DNA of 64,000 bases from Pseudomonas californiensis (GCF_021147775.1 NZ_JAGTPK010000002.1:248001-312000); one strand, 5' to 3'. Positions 37,624-47,901 are shown, counted from the first letter of the stretch. Notes: generated by a model from the sequence alone, not told the origin. Program-made: numbers and translations.

Positions 37624-39480
37624 TTATTGCTCCGTGCTCGCCGGGGCGGCCTGGTCAGGTGACGGTGGAGGCCCTGCAACAGGCTTGGCGTCCGGTCTGG
37701 CCCACCAGGTCATCAGACCGATGTCCGATAGCGCTTCGGCTTTGGGGTGAGCAATGTGGTTCCAATAGGCGACGCGCCAGGTCTTGATGTGCCAGTTGGG
37801 CAACACGTAGAAACCCCACAGCAACACACGGTCCAGCGCTTTGGTGTGGTTGATCAGGCTTTCACGCGAGTCAGCATTGATCAGGCCGTTGACCAGCGTA
37901 TCGACGGCGGGGTCCTTGAGGCCCATGAAATTGCGGCTGCCAGGGTTGTCGGCACCTGATGAATCGAAATACACCCGCTGTTCGTTGCCCGGCGAGCTGG
38001 ATTGCGGAAAGCTGCTGACGATCATGTCGTAGTCACGCGAGCGGAGGCGGTTGACGTACTGTGACACGTCGGCGCGACGGATCACCAGTTCGATGCCCAG
38101 ATCGCTCAGGTTACGCTTGTACGGCAGCAGGATCCGCTCGAACTCGGTCTGGGCTATCAGGAACTCCAGCTTCACCGGATTGCCCTGCTTGTCGACCATC
38201 TTGTCGTCGACGATCTTCCAGCCTGCTTCCTGCAATAGCTGGAACGCCCGGCGTTGTTGCGGTCGTATCATGCCGCTGGCGTCGTTCACCGGCAGCGTGA
38301 AGGCTTCGGTGAATACCCGGTCGGGGATTTTGCCGCGCAGCGGTTCGAGAATTTTCAATTCCGCAGCTGACGGCAGGCCGCTTGAGGCCATTTCCGAATT
38401 GTCGAAGTAACTCTTCGTACGGCTGTAGGAGCCGTTGAACAGTTGCTTGTTGGTCCATTCGAAATCCAGCAGCAAGGTCAGCGCTTCGCGCACGCGCACA
38501 TCCTGAAACACCGGCTTGCGCAGGTTGAAGATAAAACCCTGCATGCCGGTCGGGTTGCCATTGGGGATTTCTTCTTTGATCAGTCGCCCGTCTCGAACTG
38601 CTGGCGTGTCGTAGGCGGTCGCCCAGTTTTTTGCGCTGGTTTCCAGCCAGTAATCGAATTGCCCGGCCTTGCCCGCTTCCAGGGCTACGGTGTTGTCGCG
38701 GTAGTAGTCGGTGGTCAGGACATCGAAATTGTACTGACCCTTGTTGATTGCCAGATCCTTGCCCCAGTAGTCCTTGACCCGCTCATAACGCACCGAGCGT
38801 CCTGCCTTCACGTCAACGACCTTATAGGGCCCACTGCCCAGCGGAAATTCCAGGTTGCCCTTGCTGAAATCCCGGGTTGCCCAGAAGTGCTTGGGCAGCA
38901 CCGGAAGCTGGCCGAGGATCAACGGCAGCTCGCGGCTGTCGCTTTGTTTGAATTTGAACAGCACTCGCAGCGGGTCCTCGACGATCACCTGATCAACGCC
39001 TGCGTAGTAACCACGGTACATGGGCGAGCCATGTTCCATCAGCGTCTTGAAGCTGAACTCGACGTCTTCGGCGCGAATAGGGTGACCGTCATGGAAGCGT
39101 GCCTCGGGGCGCAGATAGAAACGCACCCAGGTGTTGTCCGGGGCTTTCTCGATCTTGCCCGCGACCAGACCGTATTCGGTAAAGGGTTCATCCAGACTCG
39201 ATCGGGCGAGGGTGTCGTAGATCAGGCCGATGTCATCGGCGGCTACGCCCTTGTTGATGAACGGGTTGAGACTGTCAAAACCGCCAAAGCCTGACTGACG
39301 GAATGTCCCGCCCTTCGGCGCGTCCGGGTTCACATAATCGAAGTGCTTGAAGTCGGCCGGGTACTTGGGCGCTTCGTCGTAAAGGGTCAGTGCGTGCTGA
39401 GGTGCTGCCTGCACCGTGCAGGCCAGGCCGCTCAGCAGCAGGATCGCAGCCTGCGTGCGCAGGGAATGCAAAGGGTTCAT
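37624..39480 (-). CDS. nppA2: Peptide ABC transporter solute-binding protein 2 (NppA2/YejA)
   Basis: A 618-residue periplasmic binding protein (SBP family 5). A signal peptide precedes [18 protein letters not shown]. Shared motifs are [53 protein letters not shown] and [26 protein letters not shown]. The ATG at 39480 overlaps the stop of the preceding binding-protein gene by one base (TGATG). It is clearly a paralogue of the protein coded just upstream. Confidence 0.92.
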   Translation of the reverse strand: MNPLHSLRTQAAILLLSGLACTVQAAPQHALTLYDEAPKYPADFKHFDYVNPDAPKGGTFRQSGFGGFDSLNPFINKGVAADDIGLIYDTLARSSLDEPFTEYGLVAGKIEKAPDNTWVRFYLRPEARFHDGHPIRAEDVEFSFKTLMEHGSPMYRGYYAGVDQVIVEDPLRVLFKFKQSDSRELPLILGQLPVLPKHFWATRDFSKGNLEFPLGSGPYKVVDVKAGRSVRYERVKDYWGKDLAINKGQYNFDVLTTDYYRDNTVALEAGKAGQFDYWLETSAKNWATAYDTPAVRDGRLIKEEIPNGNPTGMQGFIFNLRKPVFQDVRVREALTLLLDFEWTNKQLFNGSYSRTKSYFDNSEMASSGLPSAAELKILEPLRGKIPDRVFTEAFTLPVNDASGMIRPQQRRAFQLLQEAGWKIVDDKMVDKQGNPVKLEFLIAQTEFERILLPYKRNLSDLGIELVIRRADVSQYVNRLRSRDYDMIVSSFPQSSSPGNEQRVYFDSSGADNPGSRNFMGLKDPAVDTLVNGLINADSRESLINHTKALDRVLLWGFYVLPNWHIKTWRVAYWNHIAHPKAEALSDIGLMTWWARPDAKPVAGPPPSPDQAAPASTEQ

Positions 39481-41306
39481 CAAGGCTTCTCCAGAGACTT
39501 GAGCCACCACGCGCGCAGCCCCAATGTGTAGGGCGGGGTGGTGACCATGGCGAATCGATTGCGATAAGCAAGGCGATGATTGTTCAGGTACCAATTGGGA
39601 ATGCTGTAATGCTGCGACAACAGCACGCGATCCAGTGCGCGGGCGGTTGCCACCTGCTCATCACGGGTCTGTGCGGCCAGCAGTTTGTTGAGCAGGCCAT
39701 CGACCACCGGGTTGGCGACACCTGCATAATTCTTGCTGCCATTGATCGTGGCCTGGCTGGAATGGAAATACTGCCATTGCTCAAGGCCGGGGCTCAGTGT
39801 CTGCTGCAGAGTCATCAGGATCATGTCGAAATCGAACCGGTCGAGGCGCTGCTTGTACTGGGCACGATCGACGGTGCGAAGGCTCACGTTGATGCCCAGG
39901 CGTCGCAGGTCCTCGATGTACGGTTGCAGGATGCGCTCAAGGTTCGGGTTGACCAGCAGGATCTCGAAGCGCAACGGCTGTTTGTTCGCGTTGAGCAAAC
40001 CCTGATCGGAAAGCTTCCAGCCAGCGTCTGCCAGCAGGCCCAGCGCCTTGCGCAAGGTGTCACGCGGCAGGCCGCCGCCGTCAGTTTTCGATGGGGTGAA
40101 CGGTTGCGTGAACAGGCTCGGCGTCAGCACGTCGCGATACGGCGCCAATGCCAGCCATTCGGCGCCGATGGGCACACCTGTCGCAGAGAATTCGCTGTTG
40201 GGGTAGTAACTGATCGAGCGGGCATAGGCGTCGCTGAACAGCGTGCGGTTGGTCCATTCGAAATTGAACAGCAACCCCAGCGCTTCCCTGACACGTATGT
40301 CCGAGAACGCAGCGCGACGAGTGTTCATGAACAGGCCTTGGGTCTGGGTCGGAATCCGGTGCGGGATCTGCGCCTTGATCACATCGCCCCGGGCGACCGC
40401 CGGAAAATCGTAGCCGTTGGCCCAGTTCTTGGCCTGATGCTCGATATAGATGTCGAATTCGCCCGCTTTGAAGGCTTCGAAGGCCACGTCGCTGTCGCGG
40501 TAAAACTCCACCTCGACGCGATCAAAATTGTATTTGCCGCGGTTGACCGGCAGATCCTCGCCCCAGTAATCCTTGACCCGCTCGAACACCAGCTGACGAC
40601 CCGGCTGTACGCGGGTAATCCGGTACGGCCCGCTGCCCAGTGGAGGCTCGAACGTCGTCGCCTTGAAGTCGCGCCCTTTCCAGTAATGTTGCGGCAGGAC
40701 GGGCAGTTCACCGAGGCGCAGAATCAGCAGAGGGTTACCGGCACGCTTGAAAACAAAGCGGATACGGTGTCGGTTGAGGATGTCGACACGCTGCACTTCC
40801 TGAAGCGCCGTGCGGTACTGGGGGTGGCCGTCCTTGAGCAGCGTGCGGTAGGAAAAGGCCACGTCGTAGGCAGTGATTGGCTTGCCATCGTGGAAGCGTG
40901 CCTGCGGGCGGATGTTGAAGACTACCCAGCTGCGGTCATCGCTGTACTCCACCGACTGTGCGATCAGGCCGTAACTCGAAGTGGGTTCATCGCCTGACGG
41001 GTCGTACTGACCGGTGCCGACCATCAGCGGCTCGTTGAGCTCGTTGACGCCATATTGCAGGAAATTACCTGTCGAGACCGGGCTGCTGCCCTTGAAGGTA
41101 TAGGGGTTGAGTGTGTCGAAGGTGCCGAACGCCATCATTCTCAAGGTGCCACCCTTCGGCGCCTCGGGATTGACCCAGTCGAAATGAGTAAAGCTGCCTG
41201 GGTACTTGAGGACGCCAAACTGCGCGTAACCATGACTCTCGGTGATGGTTGCGTTGGCACAGAAGCTCAAGGCCAGACTGACGATTAGCAGGAAGGGACG
41301 TATCAC
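39480..41306 (-). CDS. nppA1: Peptide ABC transporter solute-binding protein 1 (NppA1/YejA-like)
   Basis: A 608-residue binding protein, first gene of the operon. The start is taken as GTG 41304-41306, giving a normal signal peptide (IRPFLLIVSLALSFCANA). The open frame extends 38 codons further, but that part is not signal-like and its TTG/GTG starts lack ribosome sites; the site chosen is itself weak. The mature protein shares HFDWVNPEAPKGGTLRMM, FNIRPQARFHDGKPITAYDVAFSYRTL and [26 protein letters not shown] with the next gene product. Two binding proteins on one transporter may widen its substrate range. Confidence 0.88.
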   Translation of the reverse strand: MIRPFLLIVSLALSFCANATITESHGYAQFGVLKYPGSFTHFDWVNPEAPKGGTLRMMAFGTFDTLNPYTFKGSSPVSTGNFLQYGVNELNEPLMVGTGQYDPSGDEPTSSYGLIAQSVEYSDDRSWVVFNIRPQARFHDGKPITAYDVAFSYRTLLKDGHPQYRTALQEVQRVDILNRHRIRFVFKRAGNPLLILRLGELPVLPQHYWKGRDFKATTFEPPLGSGPYRITRVQPGRQLVFERVKDYWGEDLPVNRGKYNFDRVEVEFYRDSDVAFEAFKAGEFDIYIEHQAKNWANGYDFPAVARGDVIKAQIPHRIPTQTQGLFMNTRRAAFSDIRVREALGLLFNFEWTNRTLFSDAYARSISYYPNSEFSATGVPIGAEWLALAPYRDVLTPSLFTQPFTPSKTDGGGLPRDTLRKALGLLADAGWKLSDQGLLNANKQPLRFEILLVNPNLERILQPYIEDLRRLGINVSLRTVDRAQYKQRLDRFDFDMILMTLQQTLSPGLEQWQYFHSSQATINGSKNYAGVANPVVDGLLNKLLAAQTRDEQVATARALDRVLLSQHYSIPNWYLNNHRLAYRNRFAMVTTPPYTLGLRAWWLKSLEKP

Positions 41307-41432
41307 GATCCAGGCGACTTGGGCTTTCGGGTCGCTAACAGTAACAGCTTGTCCCGACAGGAAAAAGACCGCGCGCCGCAGGGCAGGCTGTCCGCTTGCC
41401 CCAAGGTCATTTCCAGGCAAGCCCGACAGCCA

Positions 41433-43019
41433 TCAGTGAGGCAGGTAGACGGTCAGAGTCTGGCCGGGTTTGAGGGCCTGGCCGGTACGTGGGTTCCAGC
41501 GTTTGAGATGTTGCATCTCGACGTTGAAGCGCTTGGCGACGATGTACATGGAGTCGCCTTTCTGGATCTTGTATTGCATGGATTTCTTTTCGCTGTCCTT
41601 GGCGCTGGCGACCGACTTGCTGCTGGCTTTGGTCGCATCCTGCATCACCAGGGTCTGACCGATCCTGAGTTTCTTGCCGGACAATTTGTTCCAGCGCTGA
41701 AGGTCCTCGACATCCACTTTGTTGGCTTGCGCAATGGTGGTCAGATTATCGCCGTTCTTCACCTTGTAGGTGCGGCTGCGTGATGGCTTGTCGTTGCTGG
41801 CCAGTGCTTCGAATACTGGAGCAGAGGAATTCAGGCCTGGCTTGACCGGAATGCTCAGTGACTGGCCGACTTTAAGTTTATTACCAGCCAGCTTGTTATT
41901 GCCTTTCAGCGAACTGACGGTCACCTGATAGCGGCTTGCGAGGCTTTCAAGCGTGTCGCCGCGACGAACCCGATAAGGCTGCCAGGCAACCAGTTCTTCC
42001 TGCTTCATGGTCGACAGACTTGCCGTCAGCAGTTGCGCCTTGGACGTCGGCACCAGCAAATGCTGAGGGCCGTCGATGGTCAGACGTTTCTTGAAAGCTG
42101 GATTGAGCTGGATGAGCTCGTCTTCGTCGATGTCGGCTGCGCTGGCCACCTTGGACAGGTCAACGCGCTTGTTCAGCTCGACGACTTCAAAGTAGGGCTC
42201 GTTGGCGATCGGGTTGAGGTTGACGCCATACGCTTCAGGCGACAGGACCACCTGGGACAATGCCAGGAGCTTGGGCACATAGTCGCGGGTTTCCTGCGGC
42301 AGAGGCAGGTTCCAGTAGTCAGTCGGCAGGTTGAGCTTGTCGTTGCGCTCGATGGCGCGGCTGACGGTGCCTTCACCGGCGTTATAGGCCGCGAGGGCCA
42401 GCAGCCAGTCGCCATTGAACATGTCATGCAGGCGTGTCAGGTAGTCCAGCGCTGCGACAGTCGACGCCTGGATGTCGCGACGGCCGTCATAGAAATTGGT
42501 CTGGCGCAGATTGAAGTAGCGCCCGGTTGACGGTATGAACTGCCAGAGGCCTACGGCCTGGCTGCGTGACACAGCCATCGGGTTGTAGGCACTTTCGATG
42601 ACCGGGAGCAGGGCCAGTTCGAGCGGCATGTTGCGCTCTTCCAGACGCTCAACGATGTAATGCATGTACAGGCTGCCGCGTTCGCCGGCGTTTTCCAGAA
42701 AGGAAGGATTGTTGGCGAACCACAGGCGCTGCTGGTCAATACGCGGGTTTTGATCGTTGCCTTGCTGCAACTGGAAACCCTGGCGCATCCGCTCCCATAC
42801 ATCTTGAGGCGGGGCCAGAGGAACGACAGGCTTCTGAGACAGGAAGATGGGCTTTTGCTTGATGCCGGCGGCCAGGTTTGGCGCGCGATGAGCGCTGACG
42901 GGTTCGACGTTGGCAGTGGTTTGGCAGCCTGCCAACAGGGCACTCGCGGCTACGGCCACGGCCTGAGCCAACCGAGTCAATGCGTCCGAATTTACCGGCT
43001 TGCTTATAGATGACGACAT
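41433..43019 (-). CDS. mltD: Membrane-bound lytic murein transglycosylase D
   Basis: MltD cleaves peptidoglycan between MurNAc and GlcNAc, forming 1,6-anhydro ends. The 528-residue lipoprotein has lipobox LLAGC (Cys32), an SLT-type catalytic domain with Glu142 in LPVIESAYNPMAVSRSQAVGLWQFIPSTGR, LALAAYNAGEGTVSRAI, and three C-terminal LysM repeats at about 349-392, 418-460 and 483-526. Outer-membrane anchored and periplasmic. It lies between gloB and the npp operon on the same strand; the 126-base gap to nppA1 shows no clear terminator. Confidence 0.95.
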   Translation of the reverse strand: MSSSISKPVNSDALTRLAQAVAVAASALLAGCQTTANVEPVSAHRAPNLAAGIKQKPIFLSQKPVVPLAPPQDVWERMRQGFQLQQGNDQNPRIDQQRLWFANNPSFLENAGERGSLYMHYIVERLEERNMPLELALLPVIESAYNPMAVSRSQAVGLWQFIPSTGRYFNLRQTNFYDGRRDIQASTVAALDYLTRLHDMFNGDWLLALAAYNAGEGTVSRAIERNDKLNLPTDYWNLPLPQETRDYVPKLLALSQVVLSPEAYGVNLNPIANEPYFEVVELNKRVDLSKVASAADIDEDELIQLNPAFKKRLTIDGPQHLLVPTSKAQLLTASLSTMKQEELVAWQPYRVRRGDTLESLASRYQVTVSSLKGNNKLAGNKLKVGQSLSIPVKPGLNSSAPVFEALASNDKPSRSRTYKVKNGDNLTTIAQANKVDVEDLQRWNKLSGKKLRIGQTLVMQDATKASSKSVASAKDSEKKSMQYKIQKGDSMYIVAKRFNVEMQHLKRWNPRTGQALKPGQTLTVYLPH

Positions 43020-43117
43020 TGTTCGGGGGGTGCATCCAGACGAAAATGTCGGGCGATTCTAGAAAGCGTGCTGCCGTCGGTCAACCTTTCAGAATTTTAT
43101 TGCGGTTTGAGTGTCAC

Positions 43118-43897
43118 TCAGAACTTGTCTTTCCAGGCTCTCAAGGTGGCGAAAACAGCCGTTTGAGAGGTGTTTTCGTGACCGCTCCGTTCGTCCGCTT
43201 TTTCTTTAACGGATGTTTCATGGGTGCGCAGGAAGGGATTGGTCAGTCGTTCGAGAGCCATTGTTGAAGGCAGGCTGATCCGGTTTTCGTTGCGCCAGCG
43301 GGTCACTTCGGCAAGGCGATGGGCAATATCGGTGTTGTCGGGTTCGACTGCCTGAGCGAAGCGCAGGTTGCTCAGCGTGTATTCGTGGGCGCAGTAAACC
43401 TGGGTGTTGTCTGCAAAGCGATTCAGACGCTGAAGCGATTCGTGCATTTGTTCAGGTGTGCCCTCGAACAACCGTCCGCAGCCAGCCGCAAACAGGGTGT
43501 CGCCACTGAACAGCAAGGGCGTGGTCGCCTCGTCGTGGTAGAACGCAATATGACCCAGTGTATGGCCGGGAACGGCGTGGACGGTGAACGTCATGCCCAG
43601 CACGCTGATCTCTTCAAGATCAGCCAGCGCCACGTCACGTTCAGGGATGTTTTCGTCGGCGGGCCCCGACACTCGAGCCTGAGTGGCTTTTTTGAGCTGA
43701 ACAACGCCACCCACGTGATCGTTATGGTGGTGAGTAATCAGGATGTCGGTCAGCCGGTGGTCGGGATTTTGCGCCAGCCAGTCGAGCACCGGCTTGGCGT
43801 CTCCCGGATCGACGACCGCGCACTGCCGGGTCGAAAGGTCTTGTAACAACCAGATGTAATTGTCATTGAAAGCGGGGAGGGCATGGATCTGTATCAT
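43118..43897 (-). CDS. gloB: Hydroxyacylglutathione hydrolase (glyoxalase II)
   Basis: GloB hydrolyses S-lactoylglutathione to lactate and glutathione in methylglyoxal detoxification. The 259-residue metallo-beta-lactamase-fold protein has [11 protein letters not shown] (metal ligands), [34 protein letters not shown] and [14 protein letters not shown]. Its start diverges from the methyltransferase gene across 81 bp, the same arrangement as in many Gammaproteobacteria. Confidence 0.96.
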   Translation of the reverse strand: MIQIHALPAFNDNYIWLLQDLSTRQCAVVDPGDAKPVLDWLAQNPDHRLTDILITHHHNDHVGGVVQLKKATQARVSGPADENIPERDVALADLEEISVLGMTFTVHAVPGHTLGHIAFYHDEATTPLLFSGDTLFAAGCGRLFEGTPEQMHESLQRLNRFADNTQVYCAHEYTLSNLRFAQAVEPDNTDIAHRLAEVTRWRNENRISLPSTMALERLTNPFLRTHETSVKEKADERSGHENTSQTAVFATLRAWKDKF

Positions 43898-43978
43898 GGC
43901 GCAGTTCGCATCGCGGAAGACAATGGTGCATCTTAGAGTCTGTTGCTGCTCCGTGCGAGCACCTGTGGAGAAGAACTC

Positions 43979-44737
43979 ATGACCGATGAAGCGTTCGCTC
44001 AGGCCGATCCTGAGTGGCTTGCGTTGATCCGCACCGCCCGCGAGTGGCTGTCAGGCCCTGTGGGGCAACTGCTGCTGGAAGAAGAGCGCCGGGTTCTCGA
44101 AGATGAACTGGGGCGTTATTTTGGTGGCTATCTGGTGCACTACGGGCCGTCCGCCGAGACCCCGCCAGTTGCTCATCAGGTGCAGCGCAATGTTCGCCTC
44201 GGCGCGCCGCTGCCCGGTGTCGAAATTGTCTGCGAAGAGCAGGCCTGGCCTTTGAGCGAGCACGCAGCGGATGTCGTTGTTCTGCAACACGGGCTGGATT
44301 TCTGCCTGTCGCCCCATGGGCTGCTGCGCGAGGCCGCGAGCAGCGTGCGTCCTGGTGGGCATCTGTTGATCATCGGCATCAACCCCTGGAGTACCTGGGG
44401 AGTACGGCACGTATTTGCTCGAGATGCGCTGCGCAAGGCACGCTGTATTTCGCCGTCACGGGTCGCTGACTGGCTGAACCTGCTGGGCTTCGCACTGGAG
44501 AAACGGCGCTTCGGATGCTATCGTCCGCCCCTCGCTTCAGCAGCATGGCAGTCGCGTCTGATGGGGCTCGAAAACCTTGGCGAAGGACGACAAAGTCCCG
44601 GCGGCGGCTTCTATCTACTGGTAGCGCGCAAGCTGGTGGTGGGCCTGCGTCCATTGCGTCAGGTCCGTCGTGAACCCATGGGCAAGCTGATTCCGATGCC
44701 CATGGCCAAGGTCAGTCGCAATACCCCCGATACCTGA
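43979..44737 (+). CDS. Class I SAM-dependent methyltransferase (gloB-rnhA linked)
   Basis: A 252-residue methyltransferase. The region [45 protein letters not shown] is the core of the SAM fold, with the motif I glycine-rich loop poorly conserved. The ATG at 43979 has GGAG nearby; the frame is open 12 codons earlier without support. It lies between gloB (divergent) and rnhA (49 bases downstream), as does E. coli yafS, to which it is probably orthologous. Substrate unknown. Confidence 0.85.
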   Translation: MTDEAFAQADPEWLALIRTAREWLSGPVGQLLLEEERRVLEDELGRYFGGYLVHYGPSAETPPVAHQVQRNVRLGAPLPGVEIVCEEQAWPLSEHAADVVVLQHGLDFCLSPHGLLREAASSVRPGGHLLIIGINPWSTWGVRHVFARDALRKARCISPSRVADWLNLLGFALEKRRFGCYRPPLASAAWQSRLMGLENLGEGRQSPGGGFYLLVARKLVVGLRPLRQVRREPMGKLIPMPMAKVSRNTPDT

Positions 44738-44785
44738 CGATTGCCTGCTACGCACAATGAAGCCCAACAGTGTGGAAAGGTTGTA

Positions 44786-45238
44786 ATGAGCGATAGCGTT
44801 GAACTCTTCACCGACGGTGCCTGCAAAGGCAATCCCGGCCCTGGCGGCTGGGGCGCCCTGCTGGTGTGCAAGGGCGTTGAAAAGGAACTGTGGGGCGGCG
44901 AAGCCAACACCACCAACAACCGGATGGAGCTGACCGGCGCCATTCGTGGCCTTGAAGAACTCAAGCGCCCTTGCGAAGTCTTGCTGGTGACCGACTCTCA
45001 ATACGTCATGAAAGGCATCACCGAGTGGATGGTCAACTGGAAAAAGCGCGGCTGGAAAACCGCCGCCAAGGAGCCGGTAAAGAATGCCGACCTGTGGCAG
45101 CAACTGGATGAGCAGGTCAATCGTCACACGGTGAAGTGGCAATGGGTGCGCGGTCACATCGGCCATCCTGGCAACGAACGCGCTGATCAGTTGGCCAACC
45201 GGGGTGTCGACGAAGTTCGCGGCATCAAGCACGGCTAA
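44786..45238 (+). CDS. rnhA: Ribonuclease HI
   Basis: Degrades the RNA strand of RNA-DNA hybrids. The 150-residue product carries the four acidic catalytic residues in [43 protein letters not shown] and [10 protein letters not shown]. The ATG at 44786 has GGAAAGG upstream and starts with [11 protein letters not shown], the usual N-terminus. It is followed by dnaQ, as in E. coli (where the two are divergent) and in Pseudomonas (same strand). Confidence 0.96.
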   Translation: MSDSVELFTDGACKGNPGPGGWGALLVCKGVEKELWGGEANTTNNRMELTGAIRGLEELKRPCEVLLVTDSQYVMKGITEWMVNWKKRGWKTAAKEPVKNADLWQQLDEQVNRHTVKWQWVRGHIGHPGNERADQLANRGVDEVRGIKHG

Positions 45239-45327
45239 GCGAGACCGTCCTGGCTGACTCAGGCAGGGCACAGGCTTGTACTGGCTGCGGCGTGCTAAGA
45301 TCGCGGCCTGTAGATGAGGCACAGTCA

Positions 45328-46107
45328 ATGGCAATGCAAAACCTGGATAACCGCTCGATCGTACTCGACACCGAAACCACCGGTATGCCGGTGACCGATG
45401 GTCACCGCATCATCGAGATTGGCTGTGTCGAACTGATCGGCCGCCGCCTGACGGGTCGGCACTTTCACGTTTACCTGCAACCCGACCGCGAGAGTGACGA
45501 AGGCGCGATCGGTGTTCACGGTATCACCAATGAGTTTCTGGTCGGCAAACCACGCTTTGCCGAAGTCGCCGATGAATTCTTCGAGTTCATCAAGGGCGCG
45601 CAGTTGATCATCCACAACGCGGCATTTGACGTTGGCTTTATCAACAACGAATTCGCCTTGATGGGCGCGCGTGACAAGACCGATATCGCGCAGCACTGCT
45701 CGATACTCGATACCCTGATGATGGCGCGAGAACGCCACCCAGGGCAGCGCAACAGCCTGGATGCCCTGTGCAAGCGTTATGGCGTCGATAACTCGGGCCG
45801 TGAATTGCACGGCGCCTTGCTCGACTCCGAGATTCTGGCAGACGTCTACCTGGCCATGACCGGCGGGCAGACCAGCCTGTCGCTGGCGGGCAATGCGTCC
45901 GACGGCAATGGTTCGGGCGAAGGTTCAGGCAATCGTGGCAGCGAAATTCGCCGTCTGCCAGGCGATCGCACGCCCTGCCGCGTAATTCGTGCGTCCGAAA
46001 GTGAACTGGCGGAGCACGAAGTGCGTATGTCTACCATCGCCAAGGCATCCGGCGCGCCTGCGCTGTGGGTGCAACTGCTGGAAGCCCAGGCGCAGGCATC
46101 TTCCTGA
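45328..46107 (+). CDS. dnaQ: DNA polymerase III epsilon subunit (3'-5' proofreading exonuclease)
   Basis: The 259-residue proofreading subunit of the replicative polymerase. Exonuclease motifs are IVLDTETTGM (Exo I), IIHNAAFDVGFINNE (Exo II) and LHGALLDSEILADVYLAM (Exo III). A glycine/serine-rich linker (around 192-206) precedes the C-terminal helix that binds the alpha subunit. ATG 45328 is preferred over 45334 because GAGG at 45316-45319 is then 8 bases away. It is 89 bases downstream of rnhA. Confidence 0.95.
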   Translation: MAMQNLDNRSIVLDTETTGMPVTDGHRIIEIGCVELIGRRLTGRHFHVYLQPDRESDEGAIGVHGITNEFLVGKPRFAEVADEFFEFIKGAQLIIHNAAFDVGFINNEFALMGARDKTDIAQHCSILDTLMMARERHPGQRNSLDALCKRYGVDNSGRELHGALLDSEILADVYLAMTGGQTSLSLAGNASDGNGSGEGSGNRGSEIRRLPGDRTPCRVIRASESELAEHEVRMSTIAKASGAPALWVQLLEAQAQASS

Positions 46108-46129
46108 CAGCAACTGGTCGAGTGGTGAC

Positions 46130-46687
46130 ATGATTGTTTCAAACCCTGCCCTGAGCATTCGCGTTGCTGACGAATGCTTCGAGGATTACATCCTCAACAG
46201 CGAATTCACCTTCACCGTCCGCGGCTATGCCACGCCTCGGGTAGGTGAGCGTGTGGATTCATGGCAGATAGAGCCCGTCGAGCCTTACCTCAAGAATTAC
46301 GGTATTGATTCTCAGGAATTCTGCGATTACCGCGATGCGGCGGACAGCTCGGTGTTGGTCGCCTGGCTGGATGAACGTGCGGTGGGCCATATGGTGCTGA
46401 GTACGCACTGGAGCGGTTTTGCCCACATCGACGAGCTAGCCGTCGATGAGTCCGCTCGTCGGCATGGGGTAGCGCGCTCGCTGCTCGATGTTGCCCGGTT
46501 CTGGAGCCAGAAACGCAATCTGCCGGGCATCACGCTGGAAACCCAGAACAACAATCTGGCAGCCTGCAAACTCTATGAGCAGTGTGGGTACGTGGTCGGT
46601 GGCGTGGACCACATGCGCTACCGAGGGATTGATCCGCAGACCCGCGAAGCGGCGATCTTCTGGTACCTGATCTTTCCCGAAAGCTGA
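46130..46687 (+). CDS. GNAT acetyltransferase resembling streptothricin acetyltransferase
   Basis: A 185-residue GNAT-fold enzyme. The acetyl-CoA binding region HIDELAVDESARRHGVARSLL and the block TLETQNNNLAACKLYEQCGYVVG resemble the Sat/SatA streptothricin N-acetyltransferases, whose hallmark is LETQxNNLxACKxY. The start at 46130 lies 22 bases after dnaQ, so the two may be co-transcribed; the open frame runs into dnaQ, but that part is not related. Related genes occur widely on Pseudomonas chromosomes, so it need not be an acquired resistance gene. Confidence 0.8.
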   Translation: MIVSNPALSIRVADECFEDYILNSEFTFTVRGYATPRVGERVDSWQIEPVEPYLKNYGIDSQEFCDYRDAADSSVLVAWLDERAVGHMVLSTHWSGFAHIDELAVDESARRHGVARSLLDVARFWSQKRNLPGITLETQNNNLAACKLYEQCGYVVGGVDHMRYRGIDPQTREAAIFWYLIFPES

Positions 46688-46725
46688 TTCCCGCCTGCAT
46701 GGGGCAGACAGGAAACGCGCTCATG

Positions 46726-46941
46726 TCACTTTGGCAGACGGGTCATCTTCACGCCGGACTGCACCAGCTCGAAATCGTCCCCGCCCAGATGCTTGACCCG
46801 GTCACCGATCGCCAGTCGATAGGTAATGACAGGCTCGGCGAGCTGAGACTCATCCGGCTGGGATTCCTGGAACTCATGCACAGGGTAGACACGGCCTTCC
46901 GCATCCCGGGCATGAAATTGTCCGACTAGAACTGAAGCCAT
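46726..46941 (-). CDS. Conserved small protein of unknown function
   Basis: A 71-residue acidic protein beginning MASVLVGQFHARDAEGRVYPVHEFQ and ending in a strand-rich segment DRVKHLGGDDFELVQSGVKMTRLP. No signal peptide, membrane segment or known motif is seen. GAGG lies about a dozen bases upstream, a weak site. It converges on the GNAT gene and is followed upstream by about 210 bp without a gene before 47155. The codon pattern fits a real gene and the sequence resembles small Pseudomonas hypotheticals. Function unknown. Confidence 0.65.
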   Translation of the reverse strand: MASVLVGQFHARDAEGRVYPVHEFQESQPDESQLAEPVITYRLAIGDRVKHLGGDDFELVQSGVKMTRLPK

Positions 46942-47154
46942 TTGCTTTGTAACCTCTGAAACTGAAGATAACCGCTGTTTTGCCTTTCTATCGAGGCTTG
47001 TAGACCACTGATTTATAGGGGAGTTTACCGCGAGGAAAAAAATAGTGGGGAGCCGCGTTTTCAGGACCGGGAATGAAATGGCATGTTCTTCGTCTAAAGC
47101 CGGGTATGTGATCTATACCTAACCCTCACTCGAACCAGAAGGCGGATACTTTTC

Positions 47155-47724
47155 ATGAGCCAGGTCCATTCCATTGCTGTATTGGTCGGCAGTCTGCGCA
47201 AGGACTCGATCAACCGTAAAATCGCGCTCGCACTCGCTGAGCTGGCCCCTGATACGCTGAAGCTCAAGATCGTCGAAATAGGTGATCTGCCACTGTACAA
47301 CGAAGACATCGACGGCGAATCGCCACCGCCAGCCTACACGGCCTTTCGCGAGCAATTGGGCGCTGCACACGGGGTCCTGTTCGTGACCCCGGAATACAAT
47401 CGTTCTATACCGGGAGCCCTGAAGAATGCCATTGACGTGGGGTCACGGCCTTATGGCAAGAGCGCCTTCAGTGGCAAGCCAGGTGCAGTACTCAGCGCAT
47501 CGCCTGGCGCCGTTGGCGGGTTTGGTGCCAACCAGCATGTGCGCCAGACGCTGGTGTTTCTCGATGTACCTTGTCTGCAACAGCCGGAAGCCTATCTGGG
47601 TAATGCCGCAACATTCTTTGACGAAAAAGGCACGCTTTCTGACTCGGTAAAACCATTTTTGCAGAAGTTCATTGATCAGTACGCGGCGTGGGTGGACAAG
47701 AACTGCACGGCCTCCAGCCACTGA
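47155..47724 (+). CDS. NADPH-dependent FMN reductase (ChrR/YieF-like)
   Basis: A 189-residue flavodoxin-fold reductase. The phosphate-binding loop VLVGSLRKDSINRKIA and the motif FVTPEYNRSIPGALKNAIDVGSRP place it in the NADPH-dependent FMN reductase family, which reduces quinones, chromate or azo compounds with FMN. It is cytoplasmic and transcribed alone, with a terminator downstream. The true substrate cannot be told. Confidence 0.9.
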   Translation: MSQVHSIAVLVGSLRKDSINRKIALALAELAPDTLKLKIVEIGDLPLYNEDIDGESPPPAYTAFREQLGAAHGVLFVTPEYNRSIPGALKNAIDVGSRPYGKSAFSGKPGAVLSASPGAVGGFGANQHVRQTLVFLDVPCLQQPEAYLGNAATFFDEKGTLSDSVKPFLQKFIDQYAAWVDKNCTASSH

Positions 47725-47740
47725 CTCAACACTGATTCCG

Positions 47741-47789
47741 GGCGGGCAACGCGGCTGCAGGCGTGTCGTTACGCCCGCCGGGTATTTTT
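47741..47789 (+). terminator. Terminator after the FMN reductase gene
   Basis: GGCGGGC (47741-47747) plus AACG pair with CGTT plus GCCCGCC (47773-47779), with a 2-base bulge, followed by TATTTTT. Confidence 0.7.
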
Positions 47790-47901
47790 CAACTGATTGC
47801 ACTATGTAGCGCAGTCTGTCTGGCCTGATCCATAAGCTGTTCCTTCAAGGCTTCCGCCCGTAACTGCGGCCGGCGGCGGATTTTATCCAAAGGAATGGCT
47901 T

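Noticed and set aside
39390..40997. A 535-codon open frame on the plus strand over nppA1
   Set aside because: It is antisense to a clear binding-protein gene and has shadow-type composition.
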